Below are positions 52,378-60,882 of a DNA stretch of 64,000 nucleotides, piece after piece; within the stretch, counting starts at the first letter, position 1, and every line of letters begins with the position of its first letter. Where the stretch lies: positions 62,001-126,000 of the forward strand of contig NZ_FXTP01000011.1 in the NCBI RefSeq assembly GCF_900182705.1, given 5' to 3'. The DNA comes from Gracilimonas mengyeensis (GTDB lineage: Bacteria > Bacteroidota > Rhodothermia > Balneolales > Balneolaceae). A model generated the notes under the pieces. That model was not told the origin of the DNA, made no database searches, and saw nothing but the letters and a program-made list of their open reading frames with translations. Position numbers and translations under genes: made by a program.

Positions 52378-52647
52378 TTATTGAGCGATTTCTGGAATGA
52401 ACTCGAAGATGCGGGTGGTAAAGTCAACGGCAAATTGAAGCATAAAGCCCAGGCTCAAAAACAAGATGAGTACTACCACGGCCATCTTGGGCACATAACT
52501 CAGGGTCATCTCCTGGATGGAGGTTGCGGCCTGAAAAATTGCCACAGAGAGCCCAATCACCAGGGCGCCTATCATTGCGGGTGAGCAAAGTACGGCCACG
52601 GCCGTTAACATTTCCTGTAACCAAAAAAGTGCTGATTCTATATTCAT
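52378..52647 (-). CDS. fliQ: Flagellar biosynthesis protein FliQ
   Basis: An 89-residue two-helix protein. It has the FliQ pattern ALVIGLSVAIFQAATSIQEMTLSYVPKM in the middle and a second helix MAVVVLILFLSLGFMLQF. Four copies assemble with FliP and FliR in the export gate. It sits between fliP and fliR, with about 45 bases on either side. Confidence 0.95.
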   Translation of the reverse strand: MNIESALFWLQEMLTAVAVLCSPAMIGALVIGLSVAIFQAATSIQEMTLSYVPKMAVVVLILFLSLGFMLQFAVDFTTRIFEFIPEIAQ

Positions 52648-52694
52648 TTGATCCTCTAAATAATTGTTTTAATAACGTTCTTAATCACTTTCTT

Positions 52695-53513
52695 TTAACC
52701 CACGCCAAAACTTTCTACCAGCGATTGTACCAGCAGATACCAGCCGTCCGTCAATACAAATACCAGGATTTTAAACGGCAGCGATACCATCACCGGCGGC
52801 AAAAACATGATACCCATCGATAGCAAAATGGAGGCTACTACCAGGTCAATCACCATAAATGGCAGGTAAATCATAAATCCAATTTGAAAGGCAATGCGAA
52901 GCTCACTGAGTACGTAAGCAGGAACTGCAACATAAAGAGGCAATTCTTCCACATTGTTTACTGTGCTTACATCGGCCATATCCATGAAATAGAGCAAGTC
53001 CTTATCGCGGGTTTGGCGTACCATAAACTCTTTGAGTGGTACGGCCGCCGTTGCCAGCGCCTCCACCTGTGTCATTTCATCATTTATATAAGGCTGAATG
53101 GCTTCCTCGTTCATGATGTCGAAAGTCGGTTTCATGATAAAAATGGTGAGGAAGAGTGCCAGCCCAATCAGTACCTGGTTAGGCGGTGACTGCTGAGTTC
53201 CCAATCCCATCCGCAAAAAGAAAAACACTACTACGATACGGGTAAAACTGGTCATCATGGTGACGAATGCCGCACCAAAAGACATGATGGTGATAAGCAC
53301 CAGCGCCTGAATGGCCAGTGTGAAATCTTCGTCGCTCACGTCTCCGTCGTTTCCACCCAGTGAAAGGCCTATCTGTGGGATGCTTTGAATGAGCATCGGC
53401 GCGTTAAATGCAGTTACTTGTATGCTGTTGGCAACCGGCTGTGCCTGAACTTGTTGGGGTTGCATAGATACAGCAATCCCTATTATCCCTGTAAGTATAT
53501 ATATCCTGAACAT
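52695..53513 (-). CDS. fliP: Flagellar biosynthesis protein FliP
   Basis: A 272-residue protein with a cleavable signal peptide (residues 1-24), periplasmic lead and four helices. Family motifs are MTSFTRIVVVFFFLRMGLGTQQSPPNQVLIGLALFLT and the C-terminal MGIMFLPPVMVSLPFKILVFVLTDGWYLL. FliP forms the pentameric core of the flagellar type III export gate. It lies between fliO and fliQ in the usual order. Confidence 0.95.
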   Translation of the reverse strand: MFRIYILTGIIGIAVSMQPQQVQAQPVANSIQVTAFNAPMLIQSIPQIGLSLGGNDGDVSDEDFTLAIQALVLITIMSFGAAFVTMMTSFTRIVVVFFFLRMGLGTQQSPPNQVLIGLALFLTIFIMKPTFDIMNEEAIQPYINDEMTQVEALATAAVPLKEFMVRQTRDKDLLYFMDMADVSTVNNVEELPLYVAVPAYVLSELRIAFQIGFMIYLPFMVIDLVVASILLSMGIMFLPPVMVSLPFKILVFVLTDGWYLLVQSLVESFGVG

Positions 53514-53556
53514 TGTTCTCTTTTTATAAAATCAGAAGTCGGTACTATTCGACCGA

Positions 53557-54174
53557 TTAGTTGGTAAAAAACTTATAGAACGACTTAAAATCCCCTTTGT
53601 CGTTTACCGTTTTTTGCACGGATTTGGGTTCTACAGCTTTACTGTCGATTTTCATTTCATTCTCCATCCATTCCTCTTTAAGAATGCGATGCATCAAATT
53701 CACGGAGTTTTCGGCCACTCCCATCACCCACACTTCTTTGTTAATTTCAACAAACTTGAGCTGCAAGCCTTGCGACAGCTTATGACTACCCAAATCCCTG
53801 TTGGGCTTATTGTTTTTGATGCTTAAGCCGTCATCTTTCTTTTTGGCCCATAACCACACCCCGGCCAGCACACCAATCATCACCAAAAAGGTGAGAAAAG
53901 CATTTTGAAATAAAGAGGAAGAGGATTCTTCTTCCTGAACGGCTTCCTCAGGTTTTTCCTTAATTTCTTCACCGGGTTTCAGTAATGAAGTTCTAAGCTG
54001 TTGGGTTTGCTCAATCTTTTGATCTGCATTTACTGATTTCGAGCTACTTCCGGTATCCATCCTTGAAACCAAAAACAGCCAAATCAGCAGCAATGCCACT
54101 GAGATGGAAAGCACAATTTTCAGGATGCTCTTCGGACTTTTATCTGATTGCGAGATTATTTTCTGGACGTCCAT
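53557..54174 (-). CDS. fliO: FliO-like flagellar biosynthesis protein
   Basis: A 205-residue protein with two hydrophobic helices, one near the N-terminus (ILKIVLSISVALLLIWLFLV) and one at about 92-108 (LTFLVMIGVLAGVWLWA). A cytoplasmic domain follows whose KFVEINKEVWVMGVAENSVNLMHRIL matches the FliO core. It starts within the fliN stop (TGATG) and precedes fliP. FliO helps assemble FliP. The double helix and long linker are larger than in enterics, so the call leans partly on position. Confidence 0.8.
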   Translation of the reverse strand: MDVQKIISQSDKSPKSILKIVLSISVALLLIWLFLVSRMDTGSSSKSVNADQKIEQTQQLRTSLLKPGEEIKEKPEEAVQEEESSSSLFQNAFLTFLVMIGVLAGVWLWAKKKDDGLSIKNNKPNRDLGSHKLSQGLQLKFVEINKEVWVMGVAENSVNLMHRILKEEWMENEMKIDSKAVEPKSVQKTVNDKGDFKSFYKFFTN

Positions 54175-55121
54175 CAGGAAAGTTTGGCTAAGCGTTGTCG
54201 GGTTGTAATCAGGTTGGAGATACGAACACCAAAGTGCTCATCAATCACCACTACTTCGCCATGCGCTATACGCTGACCATTCACCAGGATGTCTACTGGC
54301 TCACCGGCCAGTTTCTCCAGCTCAATAACCGAGCCTTTAGCCAGCTGTAATACTTTACCCAGCGGAAGCTCAATCCGGCCCAGCTCTACGGAAACATCCA
54401 TTTCCACATCTTTCAGCAGGTCCATGCTGTTGCCGTCGCCATTTTCAAGCGAAGGAGTGTTGTCGTCGAAGTCTTCGAAGTTGATATATTTTCCCGATAC
54501 CACTTCCTGCGGGGTTCCTTCTTTATTCTCTTGCTCCTGCTCATCCTCAAAATGCAGCAGCGAACCATCCGCGTCTTCCTCTTCGTTCGTTACTTCCTCT
54601 TCCGGCTCCTCATGAACCACCACGTGTTCGGGGTCTCCAATCAGGAAAGCAGCCCGTACATTGTCATCAGCCAGCCCTTCTACCTCAAGTGCAGCAAAAT
54701 GGTACATGGTGTGATTCATAAGCTCGGGCAGCTGACTAAGCTGATACACTTCTACAGCCCCAAAATTATGCTCTTCTCCCTCTTCATCGAATTTCTTTTT
54801 CAAAGTAGCAGAGAGCTCGGAAGAAAACTTTCGCAGAAGGTCTTTTGTCACTTCATTGAATTTTTTCTCTTCCACACCCAGCATCACGCTTGAAAGCAGG
54901 CCAAACCATTCCTCGTCCAGAACCGCAACGAAATCCATCTCGGCATTTTCGTCTCTGGCAAAAAGAATGATATCTGTTTTTTGGAGCTGCTCCGGGATTA
55001 CTTCCGCCTCGGTTTCTTCAAAAGAAGCCACCATAATGTTGGTTTCTTCAAGTAAAAGAGACGTTAAAAATTCTTCTATATCCGGAAGATATTTCTGCAG
55101 TTGTTCTTGATAATTATTCAT
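54174..55121 (-). CDS. fliN: Flagellar motor switch protein FliN/FliY with large N-terminal domain
   Basis: A 315-residue protein. The last 80 residues are a FliN (SpoA) domain: ELGRIELPLGKVLQLAKGSVIELEKLAGEPVDILVNGQ, then GEVVVIDEHFGVRI. The first 180 residues form an acidic domain of CheC/FliM-middle-like character (LSSVMLGVEEKKFNEVTKDLLRKFSSELSATL). A very acidic linker (VVVHEEPEEEVTNEEEDADG) joins them. This matches the FliY layout more than short FliN. It completes the switch with FliM, two bases upstream. Confidence 0.88.
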   Translation of the reverse strand: MNNYQEQLQKYLPDIEEFLTSLLLEETNIMVASFEETEAEVIPEQLQKTDIILFARDENAEMDFVAVLDEEWFGLLSSVMLGVEEKKFNEVTKDLLRKFSSELSATLKKKFDEEGEEHNFGAVEVYQLSQLPELMNHTMYHFAALEVEGLADDNVRAAFLIGDPEHVVVHEEPEEEVTNEEEDADGSLLHFEDEQEQENKEGTPQEVVSGKYINFEDFDDNTPSLENGDGNSMDLLKDVEMDVSVELGRIELPLGKVLQLAKGSVIELEKLAGEPVDILVNGQRIAHGEVVVIDEHFGVRISNLITTRQRLAKLS

Positions 55122-55123
55122 AG

Positions 55124-56059
55124 TTATACCAATTCCATTTCATTTATTTCTTCGATTAATTCGAATACTTTTACAGCTCTCCGGCCCTGAATTACTCCGG
55201 GATACGCTGTCATTTTTGTTTTGCCGTTAATGCGAACCTCAAGTGGATTTTCTGATTTTTGTTTTAAAGGGATGGTATCCCCTTCCTTGAGGTTTATGAT
55301 TTCGTCGAGGGTAAGCTGGGTAGTTCCCAATAAAGGCTGTATGAGTACCTCTGCTTTTGAGAGAGTACGCTTGTATGCTTCCAGCTCTTCTTCCGAGAGT
55401 TTCTCGAACTTTGATTTGATCCCCTTCTTCAAAATAGTGTCGCTCATTGCTTTTTTAAGCAAACTGTATGAGTAGGACACCCCTATTTCTATTTTTTCAT
55501 CCCCAAGCTCTACTAAGAATTTTACGATAATAGTAGGATCTACCGAGGTTAAATGGAGGTTTTCCGTTTTACTCTCGTAGATGGTAGAGTCGATACGGAA
55601 GTCCATGTAAGGCTCCCATGCCGATACAATCTCTGTATTGATATGGCGGACTACGCGACTTACAATTTTTTCCTCAATGGTAGTGAGGGTACGTCTCTCA
55701 CAAAGTTTTTTCCCCTGTCCACCACTTTGCCGCTCAATGAGGTGAATACAAAATTCGGGCGGTAAAACGATTATAATCTCTCCGTTTAGATCATCTACCG
55801 ATAGCAGATAAATGGTACTTGGGCTCTCTATCCCCTGTACAAATTCCTGGGAGGATACTTGTAGTATTTTATGCAGGTAGATATCTACTTTGTAGCGCAG
55901 TGATGTACTAAAAATACGACTCAGGTTTCTTGACAACACATCGTGGATGCTTCGTAAGGTTCTCATAATTTCCTTACTGAACAGCTTTGGATGTCTGAAA
56001 TCGTATGATTCTACATACTTGACGTTACCCGCTTTTTGCCTGGGCAGCTTCGCTTCCAT
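55124..56059 (-). CDS. fliM: Flagellar motor switch protein FliM
   Basis: A 311-residue switch protein. The middle CheC-like domain has the GGxG loop (LIERQSGGQGKKLCERR) and IEEKIVSRVVRHINTEIVSAW. The SpoA domain at the C-terminus has LGTTQLTLDEIINLKEGDTIPL. The N-terminus begins MEAKLPRQKAGNVKYVESYDF and has no LSQxEIDALL-type CheY-P binding peptide. No in-frame upstream extension is available because fliL lies directly before it. The motor would need another CheY docking site. Confidence 0.92.
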   Translation of the reverse strand: MEAKLPRQKAGNVKYVESYDFRHPKLFSKEIMRTLRSIHDVLSRNLSRIFSTSLRYKVDIYLHKILQVSSQEFVQGIESPSTIYLLSVDDLNGEIIIVLPPEFCIHLIERQSGGQGKKLCERRTLTTIEEKIVSRVVRHINTEIVSAWEPYMDFRIDSTIYESKTENLHLTSVDPTIIVKFLVELGDEKIEIGVSYSYSLLKKAMSDTILKKGIKSKFEKLSEEELEAYKRTLSKAEVLIQPLLGTTQLTLDEIINLKEGDTIPLKQKSENPLEVRINGKTKMTAYPGVIQGRRAVKVFELIEEINEMELV

Positions 56060-56087
56060 ATAAAAGGTTTCCGTTGAAGGTTTTTTC

Positions 56088-56576
56088 TCATTGCATTATG
56101 TATTTAGTGAAATACAAATTGCGTACCGAACGGTTGCCAATCTTGGAATTAATTAACCAAATTAATTCTCTGCGTATATTTTCCCGTCCCTCAACTTCAA
56201 CAAGTTGGTTAACGGTACGTGCTGCCAGTGTCTCTCCCATCAGCTCTTTAAGCTCTAACAAGTGCTTATCTATTTCCGGAACATTGTCCTCACCGGCTAT
56301 TTCAAGGCTTATTTCCACCAAAAGGTATCGCTTGCCGTTGGTCCCCGAGGGATTCACCACAAGTTCTTCCATATCATAAATCACGGATTCTGCCGGCTGG
56401 TTGCTGTGAATTTTTTCATAAATATTTGGGTAATATTTATGAACTACAGCGTATGCGAGGAAACCCTGTCCTCCCAAAATCAAAAGAATCAGGAAATATT
56501 TTCCTATAGCAAGAAATTTTGACGGTCGTTTCTTGCTCTTCTTTTCGGTAGATTTTTCTTTTACTTCTTCCGCCAT
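56088..56576 (-). CDS. fliL: Flagellar basal-body protein FliL
   Basis: A 162-residue protein with a Lys-rich N-terminus (KSTEKKSKKRPSKF), a single membrane helix (FLILLILGGQGFLAYAVVH) and a periplasmic domain. That domain contains the FliL signature YDMEELVVNPSGTNGKRYLLVEISLEI, then REELIWLINS-type motifs at the C-terminus. FliL rings stabilise the stators. ATG 56576 is chosen; the frame also opens at a TTG overlapping the motB stop. It lies between motB and fliM. Confidence 0.9.
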   Translation of the reverse strand: MAEEVKEKSTEKKSKKRPSKFLAIGKYFLILLILGGQGFLAYAVVHKYYPNIYEKIHSNQPAESVIYDMEELVVNPSGTNGKRYLLVEISLEIAGEDNVPEIDKHLLELKELMGETLAARTVNQLVEVEGRENIRRELIWLINSKIGNRSVRNLYFTKYIMQ

Positions 56577-56611
56577 AATGAAACTAATCTTTATATCTGA
56601 TGCTGTTTGGT

Positions 56612-57334
56612 TCAAAACCAGATATCTGATCTGGAGTCCAAATTGTTGTTTAGTAATATGTCTCGCAGGTAGATTTCTACCCGGCGATTTTTTCGTCTGC
56701 CGCTTGCCGTATCGTTTGTAGCCAACGGGCTGTATTCGCCAAAACTACTGGCTTTAAAACGGTCGGGATTCACCACGGAATTTTCTTGCAAAAACTGAAC
56801 TACGGATACCGACCGTGCAGCCCCCAGATGCCAGTTACTTTTGTGCATCGAAGCTTTGCCAACCGGCACATTATCGGTATGCCCCTGTACCTCAATCTCA
56901 ACTACTTTGTCATCTATGCGTGATGCTACTTCTCCAAGCACCACCTCCGCAATAGGTAGTAAATCAGAAGATCCACTTTCAAAAGTCAGTGAATCGCTCA
57001 GGGTAATCTTTACCCCGCTGCGGCTAATTTCCATGTCTACTTCAGAAGAGTACTCAGAGCTTTCAAGGAAATCAGAAAATGACTGCCAGTATTCCATCCG
57101 GTCTTCCATCATTTCGTCCAGGGAATCAGCCGGAACATCAAACTCACTATTGCTCACATTCTGTGCATCAAACATCCCTGGGTTTTTCTGAAAGTAATCG
57201 ATAAAATCTTTGAACACCCCATCGCTGATACTGGGTGTTAAGGTGTACATGAGTACAAAAAACACCAGCAGCAAGGTCATAAGGTCCCCATAGGTTACTA
57301 GCCAGTTTCCAGTATCTCGGTCAACTTTTCCCAT
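56612..57334 (-). CDS. motB: Flagellar stator protein MotB/PomB
   Basis: A 240-residue protein. It has a very short N-terminus, then a single helix with the ion-binding Asp at residue 17 (VTYGDLMTLLLVFFVLMYTL). The OmpA-like peptidoglycan-binding domain ends in FGEYSPLATNDTASGRRKNRRVEIYL. The residues after the Asp (DLMTLLLVFFVL) look more like sodium-driven PomB/MotS than proton-driven MotB, consistent with a marine habit. Its ATG lies inside the end of motA (37-base overlap). Confidence 0.93.
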   Translation of the reverse strand: MGKVDRDTGNWLVTYGDLMTLLLVFFVLMYTLTPSISDGVFKDFIDYFQKNPGMFDAQNVSNSEFDVPADSLDEMMEDRMEYWQSFSDFLESSEYSSEVDMEISRSGVKITLSDSLTFESGSSDLLPIAEVVLGEVASRIDDKVVEIEVQGHTDNVPVGKASMHKSNWHLGAARSVSVVQFLQENSVVNPDRFKASSFGEYSPLATNDTASGRRKNRRVEIYLRDILLNNNLDSRSDIWF

Positions 57335-58176
57335 TGATTATCCTGTTGCTCTACCCATAGCTGGTAGAATTTTTCGTCTCTTTTCTTCATCAAACTCAGT
57401 TGCTCGTGATGCTTGATATATTCTGCCCGGTGATGAGGGTCCAGATAAATCAGCATCTTCTTCTCCATAATTCTTGGATTTTCCCCCTCAACAATCGACA
57501 AGATGCCAATCCGGAATAATTCCTTCCTGTTTCTGTCTAGCTCACTTAAATATTCAAGCTTCCCTGCAAGAGGGCCAAAAAGCATGTTCGCAAATATGGT
57601 CCCGTAAAGGGTGGTAATAAGTGCCACAGACAAACCCGATCCGAGAGACTCTGGATCTGATATGTTCTGCAACATCAACACCATTCCGATTACCGTACCT
57701 ATCATCCCAAAGGCCGGAGCGTAAGCCGACATGGAGTTAAGCACCATAATCGAGAGTTCTACTTGCTTCTCACGGCTTTCAATTTCGTCTTTGAGAATAT
57801 CCTGCAAGCTCTTTTCCTGAAAACCATCAACGGCTAATTGCAGTCCATTCTTTAAAAATTCATCTTTAATATGTTTTAGATCCTGATCCAGCGTGAGCAA
57901 ACTTTCACGGCGAACCCTACGTGCAAACATTGTTAAAAGCTCCATATCAGTTCGTAAGTCAACATTGCTCAGCTTCATCAAACTATTAATGGTTATGAAA
58001 CTGCGTTTGATCTTATCAAAACTGTAGTTAATCATGGTAGCTGCAAACACTCCACCCAGCACGATAGCTAGTGATGCGGAGTCGGCAAAGGAGCCTATGC
58101 TACCTTGTGTTACAATTGCTCCAACTATGAGAGCAAAACCTAAAATAAATCCGAGTGTACTTGAACGATCCATCAT
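57298..58176 (-). CDS. motA: Flagellar stator protein MotA/PomA
   Basis: A 292-residue protein with four helices: two at the N-terminus, and two after the cytoplasmic domain in APAFGMIGTVIGMVLML and GLSVALITTLYGTIFANMLFGPLAGKL. The channel-lining Pro and Thr residues are in these helices. The cytoplasmic loop (RREVLLTLDQ-like, ESREKQVELSIMVL) contains charged residues for rotor contact. A C-terminal tail of about 60 residues is longer than in enteric MotA. A terminator and 273-base gap separate it from flgE, so it probably opens its own transcript. Confidence 0.93.
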   Translation of the reverse strand: MMDRSSTLGFILGFALIVGAIVTQGSIGSFADSASLAIVLGGVFAATMINYSFDKIKRSFITINSLMKLSNVDLRTDMELLTMFARRVRRESLLTLDQDLKHIKDEFLKNGLQLAVDGFQEKSLQDILKDEIESREKQVELSIMVLNSMSAYAPAFGMIGTVIGMVLMLQNISDPESLGSGLSVALITTLYGTIFANMLFGPLAGKLEYLSELDRNRKELFRIGILSIVEGENPRIMEKKMLIYLDPHHRAEYIKHHEQLSLMKKRDEKFYQLWVEQQDNQWEKLTEILETG

Positions 58177-58342
58177 ATCTCCTTTATCGGATGCTGCAAT
58201 AAAATCTTAAACCAGCTTCCCAAAATTTTTTTACCTGCGGGCTCTCTATCTGGTAGATTTCTACTGCTTGTTTAAAAGTTTATCCTGTTAATTGCTTTTT
58301 TATTACTCTCAGCCCGATATAGCTTTATTGAAACCAGTGAAT

Positions 58343-58396
58343 AAAAAAAGAGCTCCGCCGAAAAAAGGGTCTCCCCATATTCTTCGTGCGAAGCTC
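58343..58396 (-). terminator. Rho-independent terminator between flgE and motA
   Basis: On the minus strand GAGCTTCGC (58396-58388) pairs with GCGGAGCTC (58358-58350) over nine positions with one G-T wobble, enclosing a smaller GGG/CCC hairpin. TTTTTTT (58349-58343) follows. It lies 54 bases after the flgE stop. Confidence 0.6.
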
Positions 58397-58449
58397 CTCA
58401 CCTTTATCACCAGGCCGGCCTCACCAAAAACCGGCCACCTTTTAAACTA

Positions 58450-60090
58450 TTATCGCTTCAGGTTTACGGCTTCAGTCAACATCTCGTCCGAGGTACTGAT
58501 GACCCGGGCACTTGACTGATAAGCGCGCTGTGAAGTAATCATATCGGTAAACTCTTTAGCCAGATCTACGTTAGATCCTTCCAAAGAACCGGAATTGATG
58601 CTGGTATTAGACATGTTGTCGGCAGTATTAATAAACATTTCGCCGGCAGCTGAAGTAGCTCTAAACAAGCCGCCACCCATCATCTCCAGACCATTCTGGT
58701 TTTGAACCGTACCAAGTGCTAACTGTGCCAACACCTGGTTTTCACCATTGTCGTACACACCCTGTACTTGTCCGGAGCCGTCAACAGCTACGTCAATCAA
58801 TTGTCCCTGGGTATAACCGTCCTGGCCAACAATTTTGGCTGAGTTGGAACCGGAATATTGGGTAAGACGTGTCCCAGATTCAGAATCACCTAATTGTATG
58901 CTAAAGCTGGTAGTAGCTGCACCACCACCTGGCTCATAGGTAAAATCCAATGTGTTGGCAGAAGTAAGCTGCCCTGTTTCATCAAAAGTCACACTTGGCG
59001 GGTTTGATCCAGCCGATGTGATACTTTCACCATCCAGGAAGCTGGCTTCATAGCTCCACTCATTTTCATTTGTTTGAGTAAATTCTACTAAAAGCGAGTG
59101 CGCTTTACCAAGGTCATCATACACGGTAGTACTCATGGTTTGAGTGGCAAACTGACCAGCTTGGGTTGTTTGGAAACCAGGCATTGAAAAAGTACCTGTT
59201 CCACCATAATTGATATTCTTAATATCGAAGTTATTATCGCCCAAGCTGTTATTATTTGCTACGATCACACCATCTAATAAAGAAAGATCAACTGCATCAC
59301 CGGCTGCAGATCCATCTATTGCTGCTTCAATATTTGCAACCAATTCTCCTAAATCATTTCCAATTGGAACATTAGGTATATTTGTGGTCTGTAGATTTCC
59401 TGATCCATCAGTATAATCGATATCAAATGAAATTGTGTCTGTAGCTGCAACCCCAGAAATGCCAGTTATGTCATTTAGCAGAGTTGTACTTTCAGCAGGT
59501 GAGCCACTTGCTGTAAATCCATTTTGCATTTGCAGTATTTGAGATTTACTTGTACTCGCGTTCAGGTTCCCTGCTACGTTTACCATATCCGTTTTCTTAG
59601 GAGGCAGTACGTTTTCAAAATCAACACGGATATCTTCAGCGGCACCGCCACCCAGGATGTTGCCGTTACGGTCGGCATTGTAACCCTGAACGGAACGTCC
59701 GCCCTGGTCTACCAAAAAACCGTCTTTATTGAACACGAAGTTACCGGCACGGGTCATCAGGTTTTCTCCACCATTTGAAACCATGAAGAATCCTTCACCT
59801 TCAATAGCAAGGTCGGTTGCACGGCCGGTGGAGTTCATAGAACCCTGGCTAAAATCACGGTCGATGGAAGCTACACGCACACCCAGACCTACCTGGTTGC
59901 TGAGCTGTGGAGCTGATCCACCGCCACCGGGACGTCCCAGCCGCTCACTCATCATTTCTGCAAAGGAAACCCGTGAGGATTTAAACCCTGCTGTTTCTAC
60001 GTTAGCAATATTGTGACCAATGGTGTCCATTTTGGTTTGAAAAGCTTTCAAACCGCTAACACCTGAATTAAGAGATTTAAGTAAAGACAT
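58450..60090 (-). CDS. flgE: Flagellar hook protein FlgE
   Basis: A 546-residue hook protein. The N-terminal SLLKSLNSGVSGLKAFQTKM and GHNIANVETAGFKSSRV are the rod/hook ANTxGxK-type motif. The C-terminal SQRAYQSSARVISTSDEML and EAVNLKR are the coiled-coil end. FlgE domains such as LLVEFTQTNENEWSYEASFLDG lie between. The length is larger than the enteric protein because of an inserted variable domain (about 180-320). It follows flgD by 99 bases. Confidence 0.94.
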   Translation of the reverse strand: MSLLKSLNSGVSGLKAFQTKMDTIGHNIANVETAGFKSSRVSFAEMMSERLGRPGGGGSAPQLSNQVGLGVRVASIDRDFSQGSMNSTGRATDLAIEGEGFFMVSNGGENLMTRAGNFVFNKDGFLVDQGGRSVQGYNADRNGNILGGGAAEDIRVDFENVLPPKKTDMVNVAGNLNASTSKSQILQMQNGFTASGSPAESTTLLNDITGISGVAATDTISFDIDYTDGSGNLQTTNIPNVPIGNDLGELVANIEAAIDGSAAGDAVDLSLLDGVIVANNNSLGDNNFDIKNINYGGTGTFSMPGFQTTQAGQFATQTMSTTVYDDLGKAHSLLVEFTQTNENEWSYEASFLDGESITSAGSNPPSVTFDETGQLTSANTLDFTYEPGGGAATTSFSIQLGDSESGTRLTQYSGSNSAKIVGQDGYTQGQLIDVAVDGSGQVQGVYDNGENQVLAQLALGTVQNQNGLEMMGGGLFRATSAAGEMFINTADNMSNTSINSGSLEGSNVDLAKEFTDMITSQRAYQSSARVISTSDEMLTEAVNLKR

Positions 60091-60189
60091 AATTAACTCC
60101 TGTTTTGTTCTGCAGAGTTACTCTGCATGGCACGCTGTTACGGCAGTACCTGTATTTTTTTATTTGTTTGTTTTAAAATGTTTGGTTGA

Positions 60190-60870
60190 TTAAAAAATAT
60201 CGGTGCCCACTTCTTCTACATCGCCAATGGGTATTTCGATATCATTAACAGACAAGTACACACCCTCTGCGGTAAAGCGTACTTTGCTCGCTACCCCCTC
60301 TACAAAAAGAAGAGAGTTCACGGTGTCGTCACCGTTTTTGGCTACTACTTCTACCTGGTAGGCGCCTTCGCCCATCCGTTCGCCGGAATCATTCTTGCCG
60401 TCCCAGGTCCAGTTATTATCTCCGGAGGAAAGTCCCCTCAGTGTTTCTCTGCGTACTTCATTGCCGCTTGCGTTGCGGATGATTACTTCCACTTCTTCAG
60501 CAGAGGATTTCAGCTTAAAGTTAATTTCGCTGTCACCTTCCGCACTCAGGTTTACCTGGTCGCTGATGGCACGGATTTGCTTGCCGGTAAGCGATGCCGC
60601 CATTGAATTCGACAAGCTTGCACTCATCATATCCTGGCTTTGCTGCAGGGTTTGCAGCCCGCTGTTTACATCAATCAACTGCTCTACCGAGTTAAATTGT
60701 GCCAGCTGTGAGGCAAATTCAGCTCCGTCTTTCGGGTTGATAGGATCCTGATTTCTCATTTGAGCCACCAACAACTGCAAAAACTGGTTTTGCCCCATCT
60801 CGGTTTTACCCTTCTGGTTCTGCTGCTGGTATGCGGATGTAGTCAGAGAATTTATTTGTGAGATATCCAT
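60190..60870 (-). CDS. flgD: Flagellar hook assembly protein FlgD
   Basis: A 226-residue hook-cap protein. It has N-terminal NQFLQLLVAQMRNQDPINPKDGAEFASQLAQFNSVEQL, then a Tudor-like and an Ig-like (FlgD_ig) domain: VIRNASGNEVRRETL, then GDNNWTWDGKNDSGERMGEGAYQVEV. It directs polymerisation of the hook. It is flanked by fliK (12 bases upstream) and flgE. Confidence 0.94.
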   Translation of the reverse strand: MDISQINSLTTSAYQQQNQKGKTEMGQNQFLQLLVAQMRNQDPINPKDGAEFASQLAQFNSVEQLIDVNSGLQTLQQSQDMMSASLSNSMAASLTGKQIRAISDQVNLSAEGDSEINFKLKSSAEEVEVIIRNASGNEVRRETLRGLSSGDNNWTWDGKNDSGERMGEGAYQVEVVAKNGDDTVNSLLFVEGVASKVRFTAEGVYLSVNDIEIPIGDVEEVGTDIF

Positions 60871-60882
60871 AGTGTTATATTG

